From contig NC_014217.1 in the NCBI RefSeq assembly GCF_000092925.1, positions 2,790,001-2,854,000 of the forward strand: 64,000 nt of DNA, in the 5' to 3' direction. The position numbers and the translations under genes are program-made. The DNA is from Ancylobacter novellus DSM 506. GTDB lineage: Bacteria; Pseudomonadota; Alphaproteobacteria; Rhizobiales; Xanthobacteraceae. The notes under the pieces were generated by a model. The model worked only from the letters and a program-made list of their open reading frames with translations, did no database searches and was not told where the DNA came from. Positions 43,590 through 51,578 of the stretch are shown here, piece by piece. Each line of letters begins with the position of its first letter. Within the stretch, counting starts at the first letter, position 1.

Positions 43590-43832
43590 TCAGTGCTGGC
43601 CGCCCTTGCGGCCGGCGTCGCTGGCGCGCTGGCGATCCTCGGCGAAGTTGCCCGAGCCGCCGCGATGCTGGCCGCCTTGCTCGTGCTGGCCGCCCTGCTG
43701 GCGCGTGCCGCTGCTCGACTGGCTCTGCTGGTGGCTGTGCTCGCCACCCTTGCGGCCGGCTTCGCGGGCGCGTTCGCGGTCCTCGGCGAAATTGCCGGAA
43801 CCACCGCGATGCTGTTCGTTCTGGTTGGCCAT
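43590..43832 (-). CDS. KGG-repeat general stress protein
   Basis: Small hydrophilic protein of 80 residues with two copies of the stress-induced KGG repeat: GGSGNFAEDRERAREAGRKG at residues 10 to 29, and RGGSGNFAEDRQRASDAGRK near the end, joined by a Gln/Ser/Gly linker. Members such as E. coli YciG/YmdF-type proteins respond to acid or general stress; a molecular role is not known. ATG 43832 has GAGG five bases upstream. The region 43833 to 44090 upstream shows no gene. Confidence 0.85.
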   Translation of the reverse strand: MANQNEQHRGGSGNFAEDRERAREAGRKGGEHSHQQSQSSSGTRQQGGQHEQGGQHRGGSGNFAEDRQRASDAGRKGGQH

Positions 43833-44090
43833 AAAGACCTCCATTCCGTGATGTCGCCCCCTCAGAGCCAACATCGCGCGCTGCATTGGGTTCCCGGAAA
43901 TTTCCATGACTTTCCAATGTGGTAACCCGTTGGAGCGGCAGGCGGCATCCCGTTCCTGAGTGCCCCTGCGGCACTCGTCCCAACCGCGGCGACGCGGCAT
44001 GATCCGACCAACCTTCGACATCCGAGGCAGCGGCGCGCCTTGCTATCCAGAGGATGCGGCATCCCTGCCGCCGTGCTCTGGAGATGAAGA

Positions 44091-44312
44091 ATGCGCATGA
44101 TCCTCATTGCCCTGGCGCTCGCCGCAGCGCCGCTGTCCATCGGCGCCGGCCACGCCCAGGAGGGCGACATGGCCAAATACTGCAAGGCCGACATCGACCG
44201 GCTGTGCAAGGGCATCGCACCCGGCGGCGGACGCCTGCTCCAGTGCCTGAAGGCTCATGGCAAGGAAATGTCGGTCGGCTGCGCCCAGGCGCTGCAGAAG
44301 CTGAAGAGCTAG
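44091..44312 (+). CDS. exported cysteine-rich repeat protein
   Basis: Secreted protein of 73 residues: a signal peptide of about 22 residues (ILIALALAAAPLSIGAGHAQ), then one cysteine-rich GLG1-type repeat, YCKADIDRLCKGIAPGGGRL followed by LQCLKAHGKEMSVGCAQAL. The four cysteines (CKADIDRLC, QCL, GCAQ) would form two disulfides in the periplasm. Proteins of this kind are common in Hyphomicrobiales and their function is unknown. It ends 44 bases before the tRNA-Val gene on the opposite strand. Confidence 0.8.
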   Translation: MRMILIALALAAAPLSIGAGHAQEGDMAKYCKADIDRLCKGIAPGGGRLLQCLKAHGKEMSVGCAQALQKLKS

Positions 44313-44355
44313 GGGTCTTTGACGACCCCGCTCGCTGCAGGCCGCTGGGATGGAA

Positions 44356-44430
44356 TGGTGGGCGCGACAGGGATTGAACCTGTGACCCCCTCGATGTCAA
44401 CGAGGTGCTCTCCCGCTGAGCTACGCGCCC
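44356..44430 (-). tRNA. tRNA-Val (GAC)
   Basis: Minus-strand cloverleaf of 75 bases with encoded CCA. Acceptor arms GGGCGCG and CGCGCCC pair. Anticodon stem CCTCG/CGAGG closes loop TTGACAT with anticodon GAC. T loop TTCAATC. No integrase or repeat is attached to it. Confidence 0.96.
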
Positions 44431-44542
44431 ATTCCAAGGCTCTCAAACGAGCGGGGCTCCCCTATATCGAGAAGCCCGCCGGCGCGCAAGCCGTCCGAAC
44501 GGCCCTGCACAGCCGGTGTGGCGGCGTCTTACGCCGCCAGCA

Positions 44543-44902
44543 TCAGGCCGCCAGCATCTTGCCGACTTCGTTGACGAGGTCGCGCAAGTGGAACGGCTTG
44601 GACAGCACCTTGGCGTCCTTGGGCGCCTGGCTGCCGGCATTGAGCGCCACGGCGGCGAAGCCGGTGATGAACATGACCTTGATGTCCGGGTCGAGCTCGG
44701 TGGCGCGGCGCGCTAGCTCGATGCCATCCATCTCCGGCATGACGATGTCGGTCAGCAGGAGCTCGAACGGCTCCTCGCGCAGCCGGTCATAGGCGGAGCG
44801 GCCATTGTCGAAGTCGACGACCTCGTAGCCGGCATTCTGGAGCGCCTTGACCAGGAAGCGGCGCATGTCGTGGTCGTCTTCGGCGAGCAGGATCTTGAGC
44901 AT
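44543..44902 (-). CDS. cpdR: CpdR single-domain response regulator
   Basis: Receiver-only regulator of 119 residues. In Caulobacter and relatives CpdR, when unphosphorylated, delivers substrates to the ClpXP protease and controls its polar localisation. The sequence follows the family nearly throughout: LAEDDHDMRRFLVKALQNAG, phospho-acceptor Asp52 in LLLTDIVMPEMDGIELARRA, then KVMFITGFAAVALNAGSQAP and the lysine in VLSKPFHLRDLVNEVGKML. ATG 44902 gives the usual length; ATG 44911 is in frame. It is divergent from the N-formylglutamate amidohydrolase gene, a conserved neighbour. Confidence 0.95.
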   Translation of the reverse strand: MLKILLAEDDHDMRRFLVKALQNAGYEVVDFDNGRSAYDRLREEPFELLLTDIVMPEMDGIELARRATELDPDIKVMFITGFAAVALNAGSQAPKDAKVLSKPFHLRDLVNEVGKMLAA

Positions 44903-45235
44903 CCCGGGCATCCTGATTCTCTTGAAGCGGCCGGCGCGACGCCAATCGCGAGGGAAACGCGAATCGGCGCCAAGCACCTGCCGCTGGCACGTCCCATTTG
45001 GGTACCTCGGCGCGTCTTAGCACATCGTGAACGGCGGACAGACCTTCGGCCGGCCGGCGGCCGGGCGTTGCAGATGCGCATCGCCTCGCGCGCAGTTGTC
45101 CGCAGATTCCACCCCCGCACCCCCATGGCCGCATTCCGCGCCGGGAAGGCGCGTGATAGGAGTTGGCGGATGTGCGGGGCGCCAGGCTCCGGCAGTGGGC
45201 GAGCAGATACAAGAGCGGGTTCAGGTCTGAAGAGG
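44903..45235. other. divergent region cpdR / N-formylglutamate amidohydrolase
   Basis: About 330 bases between two divergent genes. It should hold both promoters. I looked for a full CtrA box (TTAA-N7-TTAA) and saw none. Nothing else is recognised. Confidence 0.4.
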
Positions 45236-46117
45236 ATGATGGCCGTCATATCCGAGATGATCGACCCGGCGTTCGAGATCGTGCAGCCGGCCTCGCTCAC
45301 CGCGCCGTTCCTCTTCAACTCGCCGCATAGCGGCGTCATCTATCCGCGTGCCTTCGTCGAGCAGTCGCGGCTCGACCTGCCGGTGCTGCGCCGTTCCGAG
45401 GACACGCTGGTCGACACGCTGTTCGGCGATGTCACGCGGCTCGGCATGGGCTTCATGCGGGCGCACTTCCCGCGCTGCTATCTCGACGTGAACCGCGAGC
45501 CCTACGAGCTCGACCCCCGCATGTTCGAGGGCCGGCTGCCGGCCTATGCCAACACCCGCTCCATGCGGGTGTCGGGCGGGCTCGGCACCATCGCCCGCAT
45601 CGTCGGCGAGGCGCAGGAAATCTATGGCCGCCGCATCCCGATCGACGACGCCATCACCCGCATCGAGACGCTCTACAAGCCCTATCACCGGGCACTCCGG
45701 CAGGTGATGGTGCAGATGCAGCGCAGCTTCGGCCTAGCCGTACTGGTCGACTGCCACTCCATGCCGTCCGGCTGCCAGCGCGACCAGCGCGTCGACATCG
45801 TCATCGGCGACCGCTACGGCACCAGCTGCGCGCCAATCATCCCCGACATCATGGAGGAGGAGCTGCGCCGGCGCGGCTACGCCGTGGTGCGCAACAAACC
45901 CTATGCCGGCGGATTCATCACCGAGCATTACGGCAATCCGGCCTCCGGCATGCACGCCGTGCAGATCGAGATCAACCGTGCGCTCTACATGCACGAGCCG
46001 AGCTACCAGGCGTCAGAAAATTTCGAAAATGTGCGCAGCGACCTGCTCGATGTAGCGCTGGCGCTGTCCCGCATCGCCCATCTGGAGCTCGCGCCGGTGC
46101 GGACGGCGGCCGAATAA
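45236..46117 (+). CDS. N-formylglutamate amidohydrolase family protein
   Basis: Hydrolase of 293 residues of the FGase family, which removes formate from N-formylglutamate or related N-acyl amino acids. Family landmarks are FLFNSPHSGVIYPRAFVEQS near the N-terminus, RSEDTLVDTLFGDVTRLGMG, YLDVNREPYELDPRMFEGRL, DCHSMPSGCQRDQRVDIVIG and YAGGFITEHYGNPASGMHAV with QIEINRALYMHE. The HSG and CHS histidines are likely metal ligands. It is not in a hut operon, so histidine breakdown is not implied. The start is one of the two adjacent ATGs at 45236/45239, close behind AGAGG. Confidence 0.88.
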   Translation: MMAVISEMIDPAFEIVQPASLTAPFLFNSPHSGVIYPRAFVEQSRLDLPVLRRSEDTLVDTLFGDVTRLGMGFMRAHFPRCYLDVNREPYELDPRMFEGRLPAYANTRSMRVSGGLGTIARIVGEAQEIYGRRIPIDDAITRIETLYKPYHRALRQVMVQMQRSFGLAVLVDCHSMPSGCQRDQRVDIVIGDRYGTSCAPIIPDIMEEELRRRGYAVVRNKPYAGGFITEHYGNPASGMHAVQIEINRALYMHEPSYQASENFENVRSDLLDVALALSRIAHLELAPVRTAAE

Positions 46118-46401
46118 TTCAGATTTGTCAGCGATTTAGTTCGACGCTCGCAAAAATTTTATCGGGCGATGCGAAAGGTCGCACAACAGCCTTGCAATTT
46201 GAACATGAGAGCTATACGAATTCTGCACGCTCGGTTCCGGGCCGTTGATCCTCTACCGCTTGTTCGGGTTTGACCGCGAATGGCGCGGCGGGGGAAAACG
46301 TCGGCCTCTTGATCGAGCTGCCCTTCTGGGCGCTGAGACGGCAGCGAAGACGACCACGCAAGATGGCAAAGCCACGGCGGGCGCATTTTCGGTCCGGCGC
46401 A

Positions 46402-46502
46402 CAAAAGAAAGAGGCCGCTGACCTTTCGGCAGCGGCCCAAGTCTAGGGAGGAAACGCCCAAGGAGGGCTGTACGGAGCGACGCCAATCGCTGCGTACGAA
46501 GC
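46402..46502 (-). ncRNA. mmgR/alpha-r8 (suhB)-like small RNA, copy A
   Basis: Minus-strand RNA of about 100 bases. It has a 5' hairpin (GTACG/CGTAC plus inner AGCGA/TCGCT), a GCCC/GGGC hairpin with loop TCCTT, an unpaired TTTCCTCCCT, and an intrinsic terminator GGCCGCTG-CCGAAAGG-TCAGCGGCC with T-rich tail. The unpaired ten-mer and the layout are those I recall for the alpha-r8 sRNA family (mmgR, formerly suhB motif), which limits polyhydroxybutyrate storage in Sinorhizobium. The 5' stem differs in sequence from copies B and C but still pairs. End points are estimates. Confidence 0.75.
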
Positions 46503-46909
46503 GGAAGATGTAGGTGCATTGCGGAATAATCAAGGCAGGCACTGGGATTTTCTGGCATACCAAATACAAATCAGACTCAGTGTTGCATTAATGTCGCTCC
46601 GAGAGGTGCGGCAGCACCTATGAGGGCGACGACTTCCGCTGCGGCGGGCGCTGGTTGAGCCGAGGGGGGTCACGGCTCGCCGGCGCCCGTTTGCATTTGG
46701 CGGAACCGATTCTGCCTAGGCGCGGGCCTTGTCCGCCCCCGCCACCTTCCCCTCTCCTATGCACAGTTCTCATGCATCCCGCGAAGCCGCCTCGCGTGGG
46801 GGGATCGATCGGCCGCGCACGAGCGCAAATTGCCATAGCGAAGGGGAGAGCCGGCTGACCGGCGAAGGCCGCCCCTCTGGGTGGCGGCTGGTGCGCCCAG
46901 AAGGCGCTG
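46503..46909. other. spacer between small-RNA copies A and B
   Basis: About 400 bases without a convincing gene; open frames on both strands lack domains and ribosome binding sites. It must contain the promoter of copy A. The shorter spacers 46118 to 46401, 47010 to 47272 and 47371 to 47609 are likewise empty apart from sRNA promoters. Confidence 0.4.
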
Positions 46910-47009
46910 AAAAAGAAAGGGGCCGCTAGCCTTTCGGCAGCGGCCCAAGTCTAGGGAGGAAACGCCCAAGGAGGGCGAGCGGCAGGCGACGCCAATCGCG
47001 CTGCCGCAA
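46910..47009 (-). ncRNA. mmgR/alpha-r8 (suhB)-like small RNA, copy B
   Basis: Second minus-strand copy. The 5' hairpin is GCGGCAG/CTGCCGC, then the CGCCC/GGGCG hairpin, the unpaired TTTCCTCCCT, and the terminator stem ending GCGGCCCC with TTTCTTTTT. A GATATT at 47013 to 47018 could be the -10 element. Same assignment and caveats as copy A. Confidence 0.78.
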
Positions 47010-47272
47010 TGCAATATCCATATCCATGCGACATGAACGTGACAAGCGGGAAACGAAAGAAACGAAACCGACTTTTGGTCGCAGGGGCGCGAATGACGAC
47101 AAACGCGCCTCTCACGCGCCCGTGATCGCCGCGCCGTCGAACCCGTCATGAGCTGTTTCGGCGTCCTCGCCGGCTCGCACCGGCATCGCCCCGCTCCGTC
47201 GCCGGCGCACCCATTTCGCAGCTGGAGGTAATCGACGGGGGAGGCGCAAAGCCGCGCCATTCCTGGACCCTG

Positions 47273-47370
47273 AAAAGAAAGAGGCCGCTGACCTTTCGGC
47301 AGCGGCCCAAGTCTAGGGAGGAAACGCCCAAGGAGGGCGGCGGCAGGCGACGCCAATCGCGCTGCCGCAC
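47273..47370 (-). ncRNA. mmgR/alpha-r8 (suhB)-like small RNA, copy C
   Basis: Third minus-strand copy, closest to the inositol-monophosphatase-family gene at 47610, which lies divergently. Structure as in copy B: GCGGCAG/CTGCCGC, CGCCC/GGGCG, TTTCCTCCCT, terminator with CTTTCTTTT. TATTAT (complement of 47375 to 47380) is a plausible -10. The position next to a suhB-type gene on the opposite strand is the classic context of the suhB motif. Confidence 0.8.
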
Positions 47371-47609
47371 TGCAATAATATGGCAGTTTGCCTTCCCGAT
47401 AGCAACGACGAAGCTGCTCATTTCTTCATCTTGCCGGAATAGCAGCCATGCGCTCAGCGCAGGGGCCGGACGGCCCGCCACCGCAGGCAGCCCCGCAGCG
47501 ACCGCGGTTTATGCCGCGGAGATTGCCGAGCCCCTCGCCGCCCGATATGCGTTGGCCGGACCGGCGCCGGCGGCCGGTGGAGCTAGGCGTGGCAGCGAGG
47601 GACGTGGCG

Positions 47610-48395
47610 ATGGGCGCGGTCGACTTCGAGAATTTCGTGCATGAGCTCGCCAGCGTCTCCGGGCAGGCCATCCTGCCCTTCTTCCGCACCGCGCTCGGCG
47701 TCGAGGACAAGAGCCGCGGCGCCGCCTTCGATCCGGTCACGGCCGCCGACCGCGCCGCCGAGCAGGCCATGCGGGCACTGATCCGCCGCACCTTCCCGAG
47801 CCATGGCGTGCGCGGCGAGGAATTCCCCGACGACGGCACCGACGCCGACTATGTCTGGGTGCTGGACCCCATCGACGGCACCAAGTCCTTCATATGCGGC
47901 CTGCCCGCCTGGGGTACGCTGATCGGCCTGTGCCACAACGGCCAGCCGGTCTACGGCATGATGCACCAGCCCTTCATCCGCGAGCGCTTCTATGGCGACG
48001 GCGCGACGGCGCGCTACCGCGGCCCGGCCGGCGAGCGGCGCCTCTCCGTGCGCGCCTGCGCCGCGCTGGAGGAAGCGGTGATGCTCACCACCAGCCCGCT
48101 GCTAATGAGCGAGGAGAACCGCGCCCGCTATGTCGAGGTGGAGAAGCGCGTGCGCCTGCCGCGCTATGGCGGCGACTGCTACGCCTATTGCATGGTCGCC
48201 GCCGGCCATGTCGATCTCGTCATCGAGACCAATCTCAACGACTTCGACATCCTGCCGCTGATCCCGATCATCGAGGGCGCCGGCGGCATCGTAACTAATT
48301 GGGAAGGCGGCAGCGACCTCGCCGGCGGCCGCGTGGTCGTAGCCGGCGACCGGCGCGTCCACGAGGCGGCGCTGAAGGTGCTGGCGGCCGGCTGA
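47610..48395 (+). CDS. hisN: histidinol-phosphatase, inositol monophosphatase family
   Basis: Mg-dependent phosphatase of 261 residues. The metal sites are GEEFPDD (residues 69 on) and WVLDPIDGTKSFICGLPAWG (86 on), with the second part GGDCYAYCMVAAGHVDLVIE and FDILPLIPIIEGAGGIVTNW. The PAWGTLIG and GDCYAY features match HisN-type histidinol-phosphatases used in histidine synthesis by alphaproteobacteria, rather than general SuhB. I chose ATG 47610 with GAGGGA upstream; an upstream in-frame extension (from 47448) is proline/arginine-rich and not family-like. Small-RNA copy C lies just upstream on the opposite strand. Confidence 0.87.
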   Translation: MGAVDFENFVHELASVSGQAILPFFRTALGVEDKSRGAAFDPVTAADRAAEQAMRALIRRTFPSHGVRGEEFPDDGTDADYVWVLDPIDGTKSFICGLPAWGTLIGLCHNGQPVYGMMHQPFIRERFYGDGATARYRGPAGERRLSVRACAALEEAVMLTTSPLLMSEENRARYVEVEKRVRLPRYGGDCYAYCMVAAGHVDLVIETNLNDFDILPLIPIIEGAGGIVTNWEGGSDLAGGRVVVAGDRRVHEAALKVLAAG

Positions 48396-49367
48396 TCAGG
48401 CCGCCTTGCTCTCCGCCGGCGCCGGGCTGCCGGGAATGAAGGCGTCGAAGGCGGCGAGCAGCGGCTCGCGGAAGATGTCGCGCTCCTGCAGCAATTCGTG
48501 CCGCGCCCCGGGGATCACCATGTGCGCGCCGGCGATCAGCCGCGTGCCCAGATGCTCGATGGTGGGGGTCGAGACGATGCTGTCCTGTCCCGCCGCCACC
48601 ATCAGCAGCGGCTGGCGGATCTTGCGAGCCGTCGCCGGGTCGGCGAGCGTCTCCATCACGTCATAGGCCGCCTTGATCCAGCCGATGGTCGGCGGGCCGA
48701 CATCGAGCTGCGGCTGCTCCATGGTGATGGTCAGGTTGCGGGCGAAGCGCGCGGCGTCGGAGGTCAGCCGGTTGCCGTCGAAATGCAGTTCGCGCAGCCG
48801 GCGCCGCCCGCGCGGCACATAGGCCTTGCCGAAGCCGAGGCGGGCGAGCAGCCGCGCCGCGCGCCGCGCCGTCGCCTCGTGCTTGACCAGCGAGATATCC
48901 AGCATCGGCGCGATCAGGAACATGCGCTCGAACAGCGTGCCGCCGCGCCGCGCATGGTCGAGCAGGATGGTCGCGCCCATCGAATGGGCCAGCGCGAAAT
49001 AGGGGCCGGGCAGCTCGGGCGTCACCGCCTGCTGCATGAAGGCGTCGATGTCGAGCTGGTATTCGGCGAAATCGCGCACATGCCCCTTCATCGGGTTGCG
49101 CAGCAGCCGCTGCGAGCCGCCCTGCCCGCGCCAGTCGAGCGCCGCCACGGCGAAGCCCCGGCGCAGCAGGTCGCGCACCGTCTCGAAGTATTTCTCGATC
49201 TTCTCGGTGCGGCCCGGGAAGACGCAGACCGTGCCCCGGCACTCGCCCGCCACCGGCCAGCGGGCAAAGCGCAGCTGCACGCCGTCGACGGCGGTGACGG
49301 TGCCGCACAGCGCGCCTTCCGGCACGGGATTCTCGAAGGTGCTGTAAAGGATCATCTCGGACGGCAT
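48396..49367 (-). CDS. alpha/beta hydrolase, lysophospholipase-like
   Basis: Serine hydrolase of 323 residues of the Hydrolase_4 (monoglyceride lipase / lysophospholipase L2) group. Landmarks are VCVFPGRTEKIEKYFETVRD, LDWRGQGGSQRLLRNPMKGH, nucleophile serine in FALAHSMGATILLDHARR, acid in AAGQDSIVST and histidine in PGARHELLQERD. It is cytoplasmic as no signal is seen. The first residues MPSEMILYSTFENPVPEGAL start at ATG 49367. Its stop codon abuts that of hisN (convergent, no gap). Confidence 0.88.
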   Translation of the reverse strand: MPSEMILYSTFENPVPEGALCGTVTAVDGVQLRFARWPVAGECRGTVCVFPGRTEKIEKYFETVRDLLRRGFAVAALDWRGQGGSQRLLRNPMKGHVRDFAEYQLDIDAFMQQAVTPELPGPYFALAHSMGATILLDHARRGGTLFERMFLIAPMLDISLVKHEATARRAARLLARLGFGKAYVPRGRRRLRELHFDGNRLTSDAARFARNLTITMEQPQLDVGPPTIGWIKAAYDVMETLADPATARKIRQPLLMVAAGQDSIVSTPTIEHLGTRLIAGAHMVIPGARHELLQERDIFREPLLAAFDAFIPGSPAPAESKAA

Positions 49368-49502
49368 GGTTCTGTTGGTGAACGGACAAGACGACGGCAC
49401 AAGAACTCAGGCTTATACCTGAGCGAAGACGCACCACAATGTGAGAAGACTGTCATAATCCGTTCACAAAAAGGTCAGCGGCGAAAGGTCGGATCGCGCG
49501 GA

Positions 49503-49859
49503 TCAGTACCGCTTGTCGCCGAAGCCGATGACCTTCATGCCGCTGATCGCGCCGGAGGCGCCGTCCATCACCACCTGCACCCGCTCGCCGCGCGGGCCGT
49601 TGGCCTCCATCAGGATGGTCGCGCCGCGCCGGCGGATCACCGAGATGTTGGTGAAGCCGCGCCCGGCCAGCAGGCGGGTGGCGGCGGCGGCGTCGATGGG
49701 CCCGCCCGCCCCGCGGGCCGGCGGCGCGTCATAGGGCGCGTAGGCACCGGGCGGCGGGCCATAGCCCTGCGCATGCGCGACCGTGCCGCCGGCAAGGCCC
49801 GCCGGCAGCTGCCCGAGCAGCAGTCCCGCGATGACGATCACCAGCACCGCCCGTGCCAT
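49503..49859 (-). CDS. small exported protein, PepSY-like
   Basis: Secreted protein of 118 residues. The signal peptide covers residues 1 to about 30 (AVLVIVIAGLLLGQLPAGLA, ending TVAHAQ). A proline/glycine/tyrosine-rich linker is followed by a small domain: DAAAATRLLAGRGFTNISVI, RRRGATILMEANGPRGERVQ and VVMDGASGAISGMKVIGFGD. The helix-then-strands pattern with a final VxxDxxTGxI-like turn resembles PepSY. A related domain occurs in the exported protein at 50694, on the other side of hsp20. Function unknown. Confidence 0.65.
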   Translation of the reverse strand: MARAVLVIVIAGLLLGQLPAGLAGGTVAHAQGYGPPPGAYAPYDAPPARGAGGPIDAAAATRLLAGRGFTNISVIRRRGATILMEANGPRGERVQVVMDGASGAISGMKVIGFGDKRY

Positions 49860-49998
49860 TGCGCCCGCAATACCTCCGATCCCGCGACTATCGAACCAAA
49901 TTCACTAGGCGCCAAGCGCTGAACATGGCCCGAGCCGGCCGTTCATCCACCGTTCATCTTCGTGGCAGCGGCGGCCGGCTTTTCCTGCGGCAAAACCC

Positions 49999-50028
49999 CT
50001 TGCGCGCCCGATGCGCCTTCCTATCTCG
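49999..50028 (+). promoter_or_regulatory. RpoH-type promoter of hsp20
   Basis: CTTG at 49999, 17 bases, then CCTATCTCG at 50020. This follows the alphaproteobacterial heat-shock consensus CTTG-N17-CYTATNTNNG almost fully. Transcription would start near 50034 to 50036, exactly where the hairpins of the untranslated leader begin. Confidence 0.7.
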
Positions 50029-50033
50029 AAGTT

Positions 50034-50119
50034 GTACCGGCCAGACGGCGGTACGTGAACCGGGTCCGGCTCAGTCGAGAGGACCCGACATCTGCATGTC
50101 GCTTAAAACGAGGATATGC
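50034..50119 (+). promoter_or_regulatory. ROSE-type RNA thermometer of hsp20
   Basis: The 5' leader folds into successive hairpins: GTACCG/CGGTAC (50034 to 50054), GGGTCC/GGACCC (50062 to 50086), and a last one from 50094 to 50119. In the last, UCGCU (50099 to 50103) pairs with the Shine-Dalgarno AGGA (50111 to 50114) with the G left bulged. That U-Y-G-C-U opposite AGGA with a bulged G is the hallmark of ROSE elements, which melt on heating and free the ribosome site. Confidence 0.8.
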
Positions 50120-50120
50120 C

Positions 50121-50600
50121 ATGCGTACGTTTGATCTTACCCCCCTGCACCGTTCGACCGTCGGCTTCGACCGACTGTTCTCCCTGCTCGACCAGGTAGG
50201 CAACGTCGATACCAGCACGACCTACCCGCCCTATAATATCGAGCGGACCGGCGAGAACGCCTACCGCATCACCGTGGCGGTAGCGGGCTTCACCGAGGAC
50301 GACCTCAAGATCGAGGTGAAGGAGAGCGGCCTCTCCATCCGCGGCGAGCGCAAGCCCGAGACGTCGCAGAAGTCCGGCGAGGTGCTCTATCAGGGCATCG
50401 CCGCGCGCGCCTTCGAGCGCCGCTTCCAGCTCGCCGACCATGTCGAAGTCCGCGGCGCCAGCCTTGCCAACGGCCTGCTGCACGTCGATCTCGTCCGCGA
50501 GATCCCGGAGGCGATGAAGCCCCGCACCATCGCGATCACCAGCGGCGCGTCCGCGCCCCGCGCGATCGAGGCGAAGGCGACCGAAGCCAAGGCAGCGTGA
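50121..50600 (+). CDS. small heat-shock protein Hsp20
   Basis: Alpha-crystallin-type holdase chaperone of 159 residues, IbpA-like. The N-terminus MRTFDLTPLHRSTVGFDRLF is typical of rhizobial class A small heat-shock proteins. The crystallin domain runs from PPYNIERTGENAYRITVAVA to GLLHVDLVREIPEAMKPRTI, including FERRFQLADHVEVRGASLAN. The tail is Ala/Lys-rich. ATG 50121 is preceded by GAGG inside the thermometer hairpin. It should be transcribed by RpoH and translated on heating. A terminator follows 56 bases later. Confidence 0.94.
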   Translation: MRTFDLTPLHRSTVGFDRLFSLLDQVGNVDTSTTYPPYNIERTGENAYRITVAVAGFTEDDLKIEVKESGLSIRGERKPETSQKSGEVLYQGIAARAFERRFQLADHVEVRGASLANGLLHVDLVREIPEAMKPRTIAITSGASAPRAIEAKATEAKAA

Positions 50601-50655
50601 CGATGATCCGGCTCCCCGCGCGGGAACCGGCCTGAGGCCTGAAAAGAGCGAATGG

Positions 50656-50686
50656 GCGCCCCGGGAGACCGGGGCGCTTTTCGTTT
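50656..50686 (+). terminator. intrinsic terminator of hsp20
   Basis: Nine-pair stem GCGCCCCGG/CCGGGGCGC with GAGA loop followed by TTTTCGTTT. Confidence 0.88.
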
Positions 50687-50693
50687 GCGCGGC

Positions 50694-51578
50694 CTATTCC
50701 TGCGGCGCCGGCTTGGTGCCGCGCGCCATCACCGAGGCGGTGCCGGCGGGCGTGTCGCTGCCGGTGCCGACCCCGGTGCCGGTGTCGGCCGGCTCGTCGG
50801 CAGGTGCGGCTTCGGCAGCCGGTGCGGGAGCTTCATCTGAAGGGGTTTCATCGGTCGGCTTGCTCGCCGCCTCTTCCGGCGATTGCTGCGGCTCGGTGCC
50901 GGGCGGCACGGCGATGCCGGGAATGACCCGCACCGCCGGATCGGCATTGGCGCTCTCGGTCGGCTCGGTGGCCGGCGGCACCTCAGACCGTCGTTCGGCC
51001 GGAACGGCGGCATTCGACCCGTCGGGCGCCGTTACCGGAGCCGTGACCGGCGGGGCGGCGCCCTGCGGCGCCGCGACCGGCGGCGGCGCCGGCGCCGTCA
51101 CCGCGGCGAGCTCCGGCGGCTTCTTCGGCGGCAGCGGCGCCATCGCTGGCGGAACCGACTGCCGCGCCACCGGCGCCTGGCCGATCGGGTGCATGGCGAG
51201 GACGCGGCCGTTGAAGGCGTCGATGCGCACCCGCATCCGCATGCCGCCGCGATCGGTGGCATCGACCACATAGGTGTCGCCGTCGACCCGTGCCCGCCCG
51301 ATGGCACTCATGCCCATGGAGCGCAGCATCGGCTGGATGTCGGCATAGGGGAAACGCCCCGGCGCGCGGTAGACGGGCGGAGGTGCATAATAGCCGCCCG
51401 GCGGCAGCGCCGGCAGCGGCTCGTAATAGCGCTCGACATAGACACCGCCGAAAGGCCGGACATAGAACTGGGCCTGCGCCGGCACCGCCGTCATCAACGC
51501 CGTCCCAGCGAGCGCAGGGCCCGCGAGCATCAGCGCGAGTGCAGGTGACAGGCGCATCGGTGCGCACAGCTTCGGCAT
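50694..51578 (-). CDS. exported proline-rich protein with PepSY-like domain
   Basis: Secreted protein of 294 residues. The signal peptide runs to about residue 36 (LALMLAGPALAGTALMTAVP, cut after AQA). Residues about 75 to 130 form a PepSY-like unit: FPYADIQPMLRSMGMSAIGR, YVVDATDRGGMRMRVRIDAF, NGRVLAMHPIG. The C-terminal 150 residues are low-complexity Pro/Ala/Thr/Glu, likely disordered or wall-spanning. ATG 51578 has GGAGG five bases upstream. It is transcribed towards hsp20. Function unknown; proteins of this form are common in Hyphomicrobiales. Confidence 0.75.
   Translation of the reverse strand: MPKLCAPMRLSPALALMLAGPALAGTALMTAVPAQAQFYVRPFGGVYVERYYEPLPALPPGGYYAPPPVYRAPGRFPYADIQPMLRSMGMSAIGRARVDGDTYVVDATDRGGMRMRVRIDAFNGRVLAMHPIGQAPVARQSVPPAMAPLPPKKPPELAAVTAPAPPPVAAPQGAAPPVTAPVTAPDGSNAAVPAERRSEVPPATEPTESANADPAVRVIPGIAVPPGTEPQQSPEEAASKPTDETPSDEAPAPAAEAAPADEPADTGTGVGTGSDTPAGTASVMARGTKPAPQE

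Noticed and set aside
44903..45235. CtrA boxes in front of cpdR
   Set aside because: No TTAA-N7-TTAA or close match is present in the divergent region.
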